NCBI RefSeq assembly: GCF_000426065.1
Contig: NZ_AUEQ01000012.1
Coordinates: 124,001 to 188,000, forward strand
Direction: 5' to 3'
DNA: 64,000 nucleotides
From: Mycobacterium sp. URHD0025
Lineage (GTDB): Bacteria > Actinomycetota > Actinomycetes > Mycobacteriales > Mycobacteriaceae
The translations under genes and the position numbers were made by a program. Position 1 is the stretch's first letter. The number at the start of each line of letters is the position of its first letter. Below are positions 32,905 through 41,061 of this stretch, piece by piece. The notes below the pieces were generated by a model. It was not told the DNA's origin, made no database searches, and saw nothing but the letters and a program-made list of their open reading frames with translations.

Positions 32905-33633
32905 CTACTCGTCCGCCACCAGCTGCTTGAGTTTTCGGGCGTTGCGCACCGCGTGACCACCGAGATCGTTGTTGAAGTACACGATCACGCGATGGTCGTC
33001 GTGGTGCCATCGCCGGATCTGCCGAGCCCACCGGCTCAACTCGTCGTCGGAGTAGCAGCCGGCATACATGCCGTTGCCGCCCGGGCCGTGCATGCGGACG
33101 TAGACCAGATCGCTGGTGGCCACCGCGCGGCAGGTCAATCCGGGTCCGCTCATCACCACATACGCCGCCCCGTACTGCTCCAGCAGCGTGAACACCGCGG
33201 GTTCGTGCCAGGACGGGTGGCGCAGTTCCATCGCCACCCGGATCTTGCGGGGCAGTTGTGCGAGGAAACCGGTGAGCAGGTCGTCGTCGCGTTCCAGGGC
33301 TGGGTGAAGCTGGACCAGGAGCGCCTCGTTGTGAGGTTCGAGCAATTGCCAGTACTGCTCGAACCGCGGCGTCCAGGCCTCCGGTGTCCGAAGCCGCCGG
33401 TAATGGGTCAATCCGCGATGTGCCTTGACGGACATGGTGAAACCGTCGGGCATCTGGTCGCGCCACCCGGTGAACGTGGTCTCGGCGGGCCATCGGTAGA
33501 AGCTGCCGTTGAGTTCCACGGTGTCGAACTCATCGATGTAGCGGGCGAGTCTCGATTTCGCCGGTGTGCCTTTTGGATACAGCACACCGGTCCAGTGGTC
33601 GTACGACCAGCCCGAGGTGCCGATCTTGATCAT
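32905..33633 (-). CDS. DUF72 family TIM-barrel-like protein
   Basis: A 242-residue member of DUF72 (YecE-like). The family signature is KIGTSGWSYDHWTGVLYPKG at the N-terminus, with YIDEFDTVELNGSFYRWPAE, FTMSVKAHRGLTHYRRL, YVRMHGPGGNGMYAGCYSDD and VIVYFNNDLGGHAVRNARKL. Members adopt a TIM-barrel fold of unknown biochemical function. It lies 9 bases after the lipoprotein gene and 11 bases before the ferredoxin-reductase gene, so the three probably share a transcript. Confidence 0.9.
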   Translation of the reverse strand: MIKIGTSGWSYDHWTGVLYPKGTPAKSRLARYIDEFDTVELNGSFYRWPAETTFTGWRDQMPDGFTMSVKAHRGLTHYRRLRTPEAWTPRFEQYWQLLEPHNEALLVQLHPALERDDDLLTGFLAQLPRKIRVAMELRHPSWHEPAVFTLLEQYGAAYVVMSGPGLTCRAVATSDLVYVRMHGPGGNGMYAGCYSDDELSRWARQIRRWHHDDHRVIVYFNNDLGGHAVRNARKLKQLVADE

Positions 33634-33642
33634 GTGCCATCG

Positions 33643-34224
33643 CTAGGGGACGTCTGTGTAGTTGAGGGTGTAGCCCTCGGCGGAGAAGGTGAAACCTCGG
33701 CCGGTCAGCTCCCGCACGCAGGAGACCCCGGACTGCTCCTGCACGTTGCACCGGAATCCGGCTACTGCCAGCACCTTCCCGAACGGCAGCACGGCCGCGG
33801 CGGACTCGGCGAATTCGGGCTGTGCCACGTTGGCGAAGTGGGCGTCGGTATCCCGGTCGAGCACAAGGGCATTCGGTGCCGCGGTCCCGCCGGCCGCGTC
33901 GGGCACCTCGGTGGGGGCACCGGTCACCGACATCGTCGACGTGCCGCCGGCCGGTTGGCAGCCGGCGCGGTCGCGAGGCAGGATCGCGCACTGCCATCGC
34001 CCGCTCGGGGTGCTGAAGTAATAGCCCTTGCGGCCGTCCACCTCCAGCATGTAGTCCGCGGCGTTGACCAGGTGCGCGGTGCCGAACGCCGGCGGTGCGG
34101 CGGTGGTGGTCACCGGCGGCGGCGACGCCGAGTCGCCCGTGTTGACGACGGTTCCCGACGCGCATCCGGAAAGCACGGACGCGGCGGCTCCCCAGATTGC
34201 ACAGACGACGAGGCAAGCCTTCAC
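33643..34224 (-). CDS. Predicted lipoprotein
   Basis: A 193-residue exported lipoprotein. The signal peptide ends in the lipobox SVLSGC (lipidated Cys at residue 20), followed by a Ser/Thr/Pro-rich spacer. The mature domain has an even number of cysteines (WQCAILPRDRAGCQ, FRCNVQEQSGVSCVREL) that could form disulfides. The start is GTG. No known family is recognised; it sits in the cell envelope by its signal. Confidence 0.8.
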   Translation of the reverse strand: MKACLVVCAIWGAAASVLSGCASGTVVNTGDSASPPPVTTTAAPPAFGTAHLVNAADYMLEVDGRKGYYFSTPSGRWQCAILPRDRAGCQPAGGTSTMSVTGAPTEVPDAAGGTAAPNALVLDRDTDAHFANVAQPEFAESAAAVLPFGKVLAVAGFRCNVQEQSGVSCVRELTGRGFTFSAEGYTLNYTDVP

Positions 34225-34306
34225 GACGCAAGACCCTAGCCAATCAGCGGCAGCCCTCGGGCGTCAGCGTCGAGTTTTGCCTGAGGCACATGCTGATCCC
34301 GGGTCA

Positions 34307-34558
34307 TCACATCCCGACGCACACGTCGGCACCCAGCAGCAGCACCGGCCACAGCAGCGTCACCTGACCGAAGGCCACCAGATTGGCGCCGGCAGGAAAC
34401 TTGGTCAGCAGGCTCGCTTCGATGATCTGCACCTGCTCGGGATGGAAGAACGTCCACACCAGGCCGATCACGAGGTACGGCAGGGACAGCCACATCAATG
34501 TTTCGAGCAGTTGCTCGACGCTGAGTTTGTAGCTCAGGGCGCGGCGGATCCGGTCCAT
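34307..34558 (-). CDS. Small two-helix membrane protein, paralogue A
   Basis: An 83-residue protein with two hydrophobic segments: TLMWLSLPYLVIGLVWTFFH and LVAFGQVTLLWPVLLLGADV. Its ATG overlaps the stop codon of the MpaB-family gene (TGATG), so the two are translationally coupled. It shares PYL(V/L)IGLVW, WPVLL and a terminal VC motif with the small gene on the other side of MpaB, so the two are paralogues. No function is known. Confidence 0.8.
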   Translation of the reverse strand: MDRIRRALSYKLSVEQLLETLMWLSLPYLVIGLVWTFFHPEQVQIIEASLLTKFPAGANLVAFGQVTLLWPVLLLGADVCVGM

Positions 34559-35442
34559 CAGATCAGCGCCTTGCCGGCCGCCACCCGTCGGCGGACGTCG
34601 GCAAGCAGCAGGTAGCTGCCGCCCTGGCGGACGAACACCGGCAGGAAGCGGTTGCCGAAAGCCACGGCCAGGAAGAGCCATTCGAACAGCCGCTGCCTGC
34701 CGCGGCCCCAGCCGAAGCCGACGGCGTCGCGGAACACCGGGGCCAGAAAACCCGCGGTCAGGAACTTCAGCAGCGGTCGAAACGGTATGCGCAGCAACGG
34801 GTTGATCATCCGCAGGTCGACCAGGTCGTGCAGGTATCGTCTGACGACGTCGTCCATCTGGACCTGCTTGCAGGCGGCGTCCCAGTACGTGTCGAAATCG
34901 GTCCGCGTCGCAGGCCACTGCTCCGGGCTGACCTGCAGCGTGGTGCCCAGCGTCGCGGCGGATCGATAGAACTGCTCGGCCTGCGCGCCGGTCATCTCGC
35001 CGCGCAGCAGCTGGTACACGTCCTCCAGGCCGACGAACAGGCAGGCCGCCACCCACAGCTGCAGGTCGCGGTCGAAGGCGTTGTACTGCACGGGACTTGC
35101 CGGCCCGGACCGGACCTGCCGGTGGGCCGTGTCGACGGCTTCTCGGAAGGCCGTCCGGTCCTCGGGGCTGCCGAGGATGGCCACCGCCAGATAGCTGAGC
35201 GTGGTGCGGGCGCGCTTCCACGGGTGCTTGAGCAGGTTGCCCGAATCCACCGTGCTCTCCACGACTCCGTAGCCGACGCCCGGCGAGGACAGCTGCATGA
35301 TCACGTTGGCCGCGCCGGCGGCGAAGCCCCACAGGTCCATCGCGTCGGCGATCGTGACGTCTCCGTCGGACCAGCGTGCGGTGCGTCGGCCGATCGAGAT
35401 GCGGTTGGCGGGGGCGGTGTCGCCCAGAGACTTTCGAGACAT
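34558..35442 (-). CDS. MpaB/Lcp-family oxygenase-like protein (DUF2236)
   Basis: A 294-residue member of DUF2236, the family containing fungal MpaB (oxidative cleavage in mycophenolic acid synthesis) and latex-clearing protein (haem b rubber oxygenase). Recognisable parts are VIMQLSSPGVGYGVVESTVD, the KHPWKRARTTLSYLAVAILG segment and WVAACLFVGLEDVYQLLRGE. The C-terminal half has hydrophobic stretches near residues 218-270. Haem coordination cannot be proven from the primary sequence. It sits between two small related membrane proteins in a three-gene unit. Confidence 0.85.
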   Translation of the reverse strand: MSRKSLGDTAPANRISIGRRTARWSDGDVTIADAMDLWGFAAGAANVIMQLSSPGVGYGVVESTVDSGNLLKHPWKRARTTLSYLAVAILGSPEDRTAFREAVDTAHRQVRSGPASPVQYNAFDRDLQLWVAACLFVGLEDVYQLLRGEMTGAQAEQFYRSAATLGTTLQVSPEQWPATRTDFDTYWDAACKQVQMDDVVRRYLHDLVDLRMINPLLRIPFRPLLKFLTAGFLAPVFRDAVGFGWGRGRQRLFEWLFLAVAFGNRFLPVFVRQGGSYLLLADVRRRVAAGKALI

Positions 35443-35452
35443 TCGCCGGTCC

Positions 35453-35677
35453 TCAGCTCATGCAGACGTTGGTGAAGAGCAGGACGGGCCAGGAGACGAT
35501 GGAGCCCAGAAAGGACACCGTGGCGTCGGCCCCGTGCATCCCGGCCAGGTGGCTGGTGTGGGTGAGCGACCAGACCAGACCGATGAGCAGGTAAGGGGCT
35601 GCGAGGATGACGGCCGTGCCGAGCCACTCGGCGATGGTCATCTGGAAGCCGAGGATCTTGCGTACTGCGGTCAACAT
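35453..35677 (-). CDS. Small two-helix membrane protein, paralogue B
   Basis: A 74-residue protein with two hydrophobic segments: LGTAVILAAPYLLIGLVWSL and VSFLGSIVSWPVLLFTNVCM. It is the first gene of the MpaB unit, ending 10 bases before the MpaB-family start. It resembles the 83-residue protein downstream of MpaB in both helices and in the terminal Val-Cys. Function unknown; a membrane partner of the oxygenase is the simplest inference. Confidence 0.8.
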   Translation of the reverse strand: MLTAVRKILGFQMTIAEWLGTAVILAAPYLLIGLVWSLTHTSHLAGMHGADATVSFLGSIVSWPVLLFTNVCMS

Positions 35678-35746
35678 ATGAGTGGGCCCCCGTCGTTGTC
35701 AGACGGACTCTATGTTAACGGTGATTCTGTTCTGCCGCCCCGGAAA

Positions 35747-36079
35747 TCACTTGGGCGGCAGCTGCTTGGCATAGGTGAGGCCCCGCTCGACCCACGGCTG
35801 GAGTTGCCGTTTGGTCTTGATGGCGGGGCCGGCGATCCGCAGCCAGCCCCGCATCTGCCGGCCGCCCATCACCATCGGCTCGACATGGTCGCGTTGCAGC
35901 AGTTTCTCGCTGTCGTCGGGCGAGACCCGCACCATCAGGCCGCCGTCCCGCGACGCCGCGACGGCCATGTTGCCGTTGATCAGGAACGCCAGCCCACCGA
36001 ACATGCGTTTCTCGTCGAGACCGCGTTCGGTGGCCGCCAGTTCACGGATGCGGTCGGCCAGGTCCGGATCGAAAGGCAT
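35747..36079 (-). CDS. TfoX/Sxy family N-terminal-domain protein
   Basis: A 110-residue protein consisting of the TfoX N-terminal domain alone, with the signature EKRMFGGLAFLINGNMAVAA and a conserved R-V-S-P stretch. In gammaproteobacteria the full-length protein activates competence genes; stand-alone domains in actinobacteria have no proven function. It ends 14 bases before the CycA start region would be reached from the minus side, and both genes are on the minus strand. Confidence 0.85.
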   Translation of the reverse strand: MPFDPDLADRIRELAATERGLDEKRMFGGLAFLINGNMAVAASRDGGLMVRVSPDDSEKLLQRDHVEPMVMGGRQMRGWLRIAGPAIKTKRQLQPWVERGLTYAKQLPPK

Positions 36080-36093
36080 GTCGGTCGAGACCG

Positions 36094-37524
36094 TCAGTCG
36101 GAATCGGCGGACTTGAGTTCGGCGCGGAAGGCGGCTTCACGGGCCAGATGTCCGGGGCGGCGCCGCAGCACCAGCCAGGCGATACCGAGCACCAGGAACC
36201 ACACCGGGGTGACCAGTTCGGCCTGCAGGGTGTCCTCCTTCTGGGTGAACGCCCACAGCAGGAAGGCGAAGAAGGCCAGGACGACGTAGCACATCACGAC
36301 GCCGCCGGGCATCTTGAACTTCGACGCCTCGTGCAGTTCCGGCCGGCGCCTGCGGTACACGAGGTAGCTGACCAGGATGATCGTCCAGACGAAGATGAAG
36401 CACAGCGATGAGATCGTGGTGACCAACGTGAAGGCCGCGACGATCGAGTCGCCTGCGGCCACCATCACCACACCCGACAGCAGGAACACCCCCGACAGGA
36501 ACAACGCGTTGGCAGGCACGCGCCGTGAGGTGAGCCGGCCGAACAGGCTCGGCGCATCGCCTTCGGTGGCCAGGCCGTAGACCATTCGGGAGGTCGAATA
36601 GATGCCCGAGTTGGCTGACGACGTCGCCGAGGTCAAGACCACGAAGTTGACCACCGATGCGGCGATGCCCAGGCCCGCGAGGCTGAACATGGCCACGAAG
36701 GGGCTCAGTTTGGGATCGATCTCGCGCCACGGCGTGACCGCGATGATGATGGTCAGGGCGGCGACGTAGAAGAGCATCACGCGCACGGGGATCGAGTTGA
36801 TGGCCCTGGGCAGGTTGCGCTCAGGGTCCTTCGCCTCGGCCGCAGTGGTGCCCACCAGCTCGATGCCGACGAAGGCGAAGGTGGCGATCTGGAATCCGGC
36901 GACGAATCCCATTGGGCCGGTGGGGAAGAACCCGCCGTCGTTCCACAGATTGGCGAATGAGGCCTGGGCGCCACCGGGCGCTTGGAAACTGGTGAAGACC
37001 ATCACGAGGCCGATGACGATCAACGTCACGATCGCGATGATCTTGATCAGGGCGAACCAGAACTCGGTCTCGCCGAAGGCCCGCACGGTCGGCAGGTTCA
37101 GTGCGATGAGTATCACGACCGTGGCGAGCGCCGGGATCCACAGCGGGAGATCGGGCCACCAGAAGGCCACATAGCCCGCGATCACCACCACGTCGGCGAC
37201 GCCGGTGACGATCCAGCAGAACCAGTACGTCCAGCCGGTGAAGAACCCCGCCCACGGGCCCAGCAGGTCCGCGGAAAAATCGGCGAAGGATTTGTAGTGC
37301 AGGTTGGACAGCAGCAGCTCGCCCATCGCCCGCATGACGAAGAAGAGCATGAAGCCGATGATCATGTAGACGAAGAGCACCGACGGGCCGGCCAGGGAGA
37401 TGGTCTTGCCGGAGCCCATGAACAGGCCCGTCCCGATCGCACCGCCGATCGCGATCAGCTGGATGTGCCGGTTCGACAGCTGGCGGGAGAGATGGCGTTC
37501 GTCTGTGGATGTATCTGACGTCAC
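36094..37524 (-). CDS. cycA: D-serine/D-alanine/glycine transporter of the APC family
   Basis: A 12-helix amino-acid/proton symporter, 476 residues. The sequence matches the well-known CycA closely over its length, for example NRHIQLIAIGGAIGTGLFMG, SKTISLAGPS-like GKTISLAGPSVLFVYMIIGF, DLLGPWAGFFTGWTYWFCWI, GIELVGTTAAEAKDPERNLP and SSANSGIYSTSRMVYGLA. In mycobacteria CycA imports D-cycloserine as well. The GTG at 37524 begins the hydrophilic N-terminus (TSDTSTDERH); the long upstream frame is antisense or intergenic. Confidence 0.93.
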   Translation of the reverse strand: MTSDTSTDERHLSRQLSNRHIQLIAIGGAIGTGLFMGSGKTISLAGPSVLFVYMIIGFMLFFVMRAMGELLLSNLHYKSFADFSADLLGPWAGFFTGWTYWFCWIVTGVADVVVIAGYVAFWWPDLPLWIPALATVVILIALNLPTVRAFGETEFWFALIKIIAIVTLIVIGLVMVFTSFQAPGGAQASFANLWNDGGFFPTGPMGFVAGFQIATFAFVGIELVGTTAAEAKDPERNLPRAINSIPVRVMLFYVAALTIIIAVTPWREIDPKLSPFVAMFSLAGLGIAASVVNFVVLTSATSSANSGIYSTSRMVYGLATEGDAPSLFGRLTSRRVPANALFLSGVFLLSGVVMVAAGDSIVAAFTLVTTISSLCFIFVWTIILVSYLVYRRRRPELHEASKFKMPGGVVMCYVVLAFFAFLLWAFTQKEDTLQAELVTPVWFLVLGIAWLVLRRRPGHLAREAAFRAELKSADSD

Positions 37525-37586
37525 ACCGTGAAGGATTGCAGGCGGGGAGATGAGCGCTGCAGCCAGCCCGGCATTCTCCGCAGCTG

Positions 37587-38378
37587 CTAACCCAGTATCG
37601 GGAACCGGCGCTGTGAGGCGAGCCGGTCCAGCGCCGTCTGCATGACATCGCGGATGTGTGCATCGACGTCGACGGCATCCGGGTCGGCGCCGAACCGAGC
37701 GGTGATGTCGATCGGAGGCAGGACCTCGGTGACGATCTTGGTCGGCAGGGGCAGGTTGGGCGGCACGATGACGCTGAGGCCGAACGGAAGCCCGACGCTC
37801 ACCGGCAGGATGTCCAGCCGGAAGCGGGGCAGCCCGAGCCGCTTGGCCAGCCAATTGCCCCGGGTGAGGAACAGCTGGCTTTCCTGGGCGCCGATCGACA
37901 CGGTCGGCACGATCGGGACGCCGGCGGCGAGCGCGGTGCGGACGTATCCGGTTCGCCCGTTGAAGTCGATGGTGTTCGCCTCGGCTGTCGGACGGTAGGC
38001 GTCGTAATCGCCGCCGGGAAACACCAGCACGACAGCACCGGACTGCAGGGCCGCCGCGGCGTTCTCCCGGCTGGCGTGGATCACCCCGAGCCGCCGGAAC
38101 AGATCCCCTGTCGGCCCGAGCAGCACCCCGTAATGGGCCAGCGTGTACAGCGGGCGGCGGTATCCGAAGTGGCGGTAGAACTCCGGCGCGAAGACCAGGA
38201 CGTCCGGTGTCAGCATGCCGCCGGAATGATTCGCGACGACGAGCGCACCGCCGTGGTCCGGGATGTTCTCGAGGCCGCGGACCTCCGAGCGAAACCACCA
38301 CCTCGCGATCGGCCCCGCCAACGACTCCATCCGCCGTGTGACGACAGGGTCCCATTGGTGGAGTTCGGTTTCGTCCAT
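37587..38378 (-). CDS. Lysophospholipid acyltransferase family protein (PlsC-like)
   Basis: A glycerophospholipid acyltransferase of 263 residues. Motif I is ALVVANHSGGMLTPDVLVF (NHxxxxxD), motif II-like GDLFRRLGVIHASRENAAAA, and motif III-like VLVFPGGDYDAYRPTAEANT (the FPGG form seen in diacylglycerol or membrane-associated acyltransferases). The ATG at 38378 follows GGGAAG and is preferred over one 36 bases upstream. It probably acylates a lysolipid at the membrane face; the exact acceptor is unknown. Confidence 0.87.
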   Translation of the reverse strand: MDETELHQWDPVVTRRMESLAGPIARWWFRSEVRGLENIPDHGGALVVANHSGGMLTPDVLVFAPEFYRHFGYRRPLYTLAHYGVLLGPTGDLFRRLGVIHASRENAAAALQSGAVVLVFPGGDYDAYRPTAEANTIDFNGRTGYVRTALAAGVPIVPTVSIGAQESQLFLTRGNWLAKRLGLPRFRLDILPVSVGLPFGLSVIVPPNLPLPTKIVTEVLPPIDITARFGADPDAVDVDAHIRDVMQTALDRLASQRRFPILG

Positions 38379-38482
38379 CGTCGCTTCCCGCTCTGCCCGA
38401 CAGGGTTTGTTCACAATGCTGCTCGGGATGGTCCCCGCTGACGCCGCTATTGGGCAGATTGCCCCGAATGACTCATAAAAGG

Positions 38483-38518
38483 CGTCCGCCGTGTGACCTA
38501 GGGGTCACACGGCGGACG
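38483..38518 (-). terminator. Intrinsic terminator of lon
   Basis: CGTCCGCCGTGTGACC (38483-38498) and its exact complement at 38503-38518 form a 16-bp stem with a 4-base loop. On the minus strand it starts 29 bases after the lon stop codon and is followed by GCCTTTTATG, a U-run, so it is a canonical rho-independent terminator. Confidence 0.85.
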
Positions 38519-38547
38519 GCGGTTTCGGCAGCGAGCGCCTCGGTTGC

Positions 38548-40875
38548 CTATGCGGCGACCGACGCGGCCTCGCGAACCGGTTCGAGCGCCTCGGCGACGA
38601 TGGCGGCGACATCGGTCATCGGTTTGACGTCCAATGCCTCCAGCACCTCGGCCGGAACCTCATCCAGGTCGGGCTCGTTGCGCGCCGGGATGAAGACCGT
38701 TTTCAGTCCGGCCCGTTGCGCGGCCAGCAGCTTCTGCTTGACGCCGCCGATCGGCAGCACCCGGCCGTTCAGCGTCACCTCGCCGGTCATGCCGACATCG
38801 CCGCGCACCTGCCGCCCGGTGGCCATCGACACCAGTGCCGTCACCATCGTGACGCCGGCCGAAGGACCGTCCTTGGGCACCGCGCCTGCGGGCACGTGCA
38901 CGTGGATCTGCCGGTCCAGCGCCTTGGGATCCACACCCAACTGCTCGGCGTGTGCCCGGACGTAGGACAGTGCGATCTGCGCCGACTCCTTCATGACGTC
39001 ACCCAGCTGACCGGTCAGCTTCAGGCCCGGCTCGCCCTCGTTCGAGTTCACCTCGATGTAGAGGACGTCGCCGCCCAGGCCGGTGACGGCCAGGCCGGTC
39101 GCGACACCCGGCACCGCGGTGCGCTCGTCGGATTCCGGCGTGAACCGCGGACGGCCCAGGTACTCAACCAGATTCGGCTCATCAACGATGATGTTCGTGA
39201 TTCCGCCCTCTTCCAGTTTCGTCGTGACCTTGCGCAGCGCCTTGGCCAGCAGCCGCTCGAACTGCCGCACGCCGGGCTCGCGGGTGTAGTCCGCGGCGAT
39301 CTTGCGCAGCGCAGCATCGGTCACCGTCACCTCGGCATCGGTCAGGGCCGCGCGTTCGGCCTGCCGGGGGAGCAGGTAATCCCGCGCGATGGCGACCTTG
39401 TCGTCCTCGGTGTAGCCGTCGATCTGCACCAGTTCCATCCGGTCGAGCAGGGCTGACGGGATGTTCTCGATGACGTTGGCCGTGGCCAGGAACACCACAT
39501 CGGACAGGTCCAGATCCAGGTCCAGGTAGTGGTCGCGGAACGTGTGGTTCTGCGCCGGATCCAGCACTTCCAGCAGCGCTGCCGACGGATCGCCCCGGTA
39601 ATCGGAGCCGACCTTGTCGATCTCGTCCAGCAGCACAACGGGATTCATCGAACCCGCCTCGCCGATGGCCCGCACGATGCGGCCCGGCAGCGCACCGACG
39701 TAGGTACGCCGGTGGCCGCGGATCTCGGCCTCGTCACGCACACCGCCCAGCGCGACACGCACGAACTTGCGGCCCAGAGCCCGGGCGACGGACTCGCCCA
39801 GCGACGTCTTGCCCACCCCGGGCGGACCGGCCAGCACCATCACGGCGCCGGAACCGCGACCACCCACGACCGCCATGCCACGCTGGGCGCGACGGGCCCG
39901 CACCGCCAGGTATTCGACGATGCGGTCCTTGACGTCGTCCAGGCCATGGTGGTCGGCGTCCAAGATCTCGCGCGCACCCTTGAGGTCGGTCGAATCCTCG
40001 GTCCGCACGTTCCACGGCAGGTCCAGCACGGTGTCCAGCCAGGTGCGGATCCAGCCGCCCTCGGGGCTCTGCTCGCTGGAGCGTTCCAGCTTGCCGACCT
40101 CGCGCAGCGCGGCCTCGCGCACGTTCTCGGGCAGCTCGGCGGCCTCGATGCGGGCCCGGTAGTCATCTGACCCCTCGGGCTCGCCTTCACCGAGCTCCTT
40201 GCGGATGGCGTTCAGTTGCTGGCGCAGCAGGAATTCCTTCTGCTGCTTGTCCATGCCCGCCCGGACGTCCTCGGCGATCTTGTCGTTGACCTCGACCTCG
40301 GCCAGATGCTCGCCGGTCCATCGGATGAGGTTGCTCAGGCGGACAGCTGTGTCCTCGGTCTCCAGGAGTTCGCGCTTCTGCACGTCGGTCAGGTACGACG
40401 CGTACCCGGCCGTGTCAGCCAACGCCGACGGGTCGGTGATCTTGTTGACCACGTCGACGATCTGCCAGGCCTCGCGCCGCTGCAGCATGGCCAGCAGCAG
40501 CTTCTTGTACTCGGCAGCCAGCGCCTTGGTTTCGTCGGTCGTGGTTTCGGCCTCGGGGGCTTCCTGCACCTCGACCCACAGGGCCGCTCCCGGTCCGGTG
40601 GTTCCGGATCCGATGTGGGCCCGGCGTTCACCGCGGACGACGGCGGCATCGGCACCGCCGGGCATGCGTCCGACCTGCACGATCGATGCGATCACACCGT
40701 GGGTGGGGTAGCGGTCGTCCAGGCGCGGGGCGATGAGCAGCTTGCCGGATTCGCTGGCCTGGGCGGCGTCGATCGCCGCGCGGGCAGCGTCGTCGAGCTC
40801 GACGGGCACCACCATCCCGGGCAACACGATCGGTTCGCTCAAGAACAGGACGGGCACTGCGTTTGATCGGGACAT
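38548..40875 (-). CDS. lon: ATP-dependent Lon protease
   Basis: A hexameric AAA+ protease degrading misfolded and regulatory proteins, 775 residues from the ATG at 40875 (GGAGG seven bases upstream). The N-terminal substrate domain starts VPVLFLSEPIVLPGMVVPVE. The ATPase has Walker A AGPPGVGKTSLGESVARALG and Walker B PVVLLDEIDKVG. The protease domain carries the catalytic dyad Ser672 (PKDGPSAGVTMVTAL) and Lys715 (GGVKQKLLAA). M. tuberculosis lacks Lon but M. smegmatis has it, so this supports a rapid-grower host. A candidate heat-shock operator precedes it and an intrinsic terminator follows. Confidence 0.96.
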   Translation of the reverse strand: MSRSNAVPVLFLSEPIVLPGMVVPVELDDAARAAIDAAQASESGKLLIAPRLDDRYPTHGVIASIVQVGRMPGGADAAVVRGERRAHIGSGTTGPGAALWVEVQEAPEAETTTDETKALAAEYKKLLLAMLQRREAWQIVDVVNKITDPSALADTAGYASYLTDVQKRELLETEDTAVRLSNLIRWTGEHLAEVEVNDKIAEDVRAGMDKQQKEFLLRQQLNAIRKELGEGEPEGSDDYRARIEAAELPENVREAALREVGKLERSSEQSPEGGWIRTWLDTVLDLPWNVRTEDSTDLKGAREILDADHHGLDDVKDRIVEYLAVRARRAQRGMAVVGGRGSGAVMVLAGPPGVGKTSLGESVARALGRKFVRVALGGVRDEAEIRGHRRTYVGALPGRIVRAIGEAGSMNPVVLLDEIDKVGSDYRGDPSAALLEVLDPAQNHTFRDHYLDLDLDLSDVVFLATANVIENIPSALLDRMELVQIDGYTEDDKVAIARDYLLPRQAERAALTDAEVTVTDAALRKIAADYTREPGVRQFERLLAKALRKVTTKLEEGGITNIIVDEPNLVEYLGRPRFTPESDERTAVPGVATGLAVTGLGGDVLYIEVNSNEGEPGLKLTGQLGDVMKESAQIALSYVRAHAEQLGVDPKALDRQIHVHVPAGAVPKDGPSAGVTMVTALVSMATGRQVRGDVGMTGEVTLNGRVLPIGGVKQKLLAAQRAGLKTVFIPARNEPDLDEVPAEVLEALDVKPMTDVAAIVAEALEPVREAASVAA

Positions 40876-40887
40876 CAAACCTCCAAA

Positions 40888-40908
40888 GTTCAGTCTGATG
40901 CGCTCAAC
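40888..40908. promoter_or_regulatory. HAIR-like (HspR) element upstream of lon
   Basis: GTTCAGT-N7-GCTCAAC matches 10 of 14 defined positions of the HspR-associated inverted repeat CTTGAGT-N7-ACTCAAG. It sits 13-33 bases upstream of the lon start. HspR represses lon in Streptomyces, which makes the location sensible; the match is imperfect. Confidence 0.4.
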
Positions 40909-41061
40909 CTTGGTGAGCCTGGGTTTGTTCCCGGTATCCGGGCAGATGGGTTCGCCGTGGGCGAACGCGCACATCCGGCCAGGTTCGAACCCACCGAACC
41001 CCGATCTACGCTCGTGACGATCTCCGCGCCGGCGCCCACCTGCGGCCGTAGGCTCGTGTCG

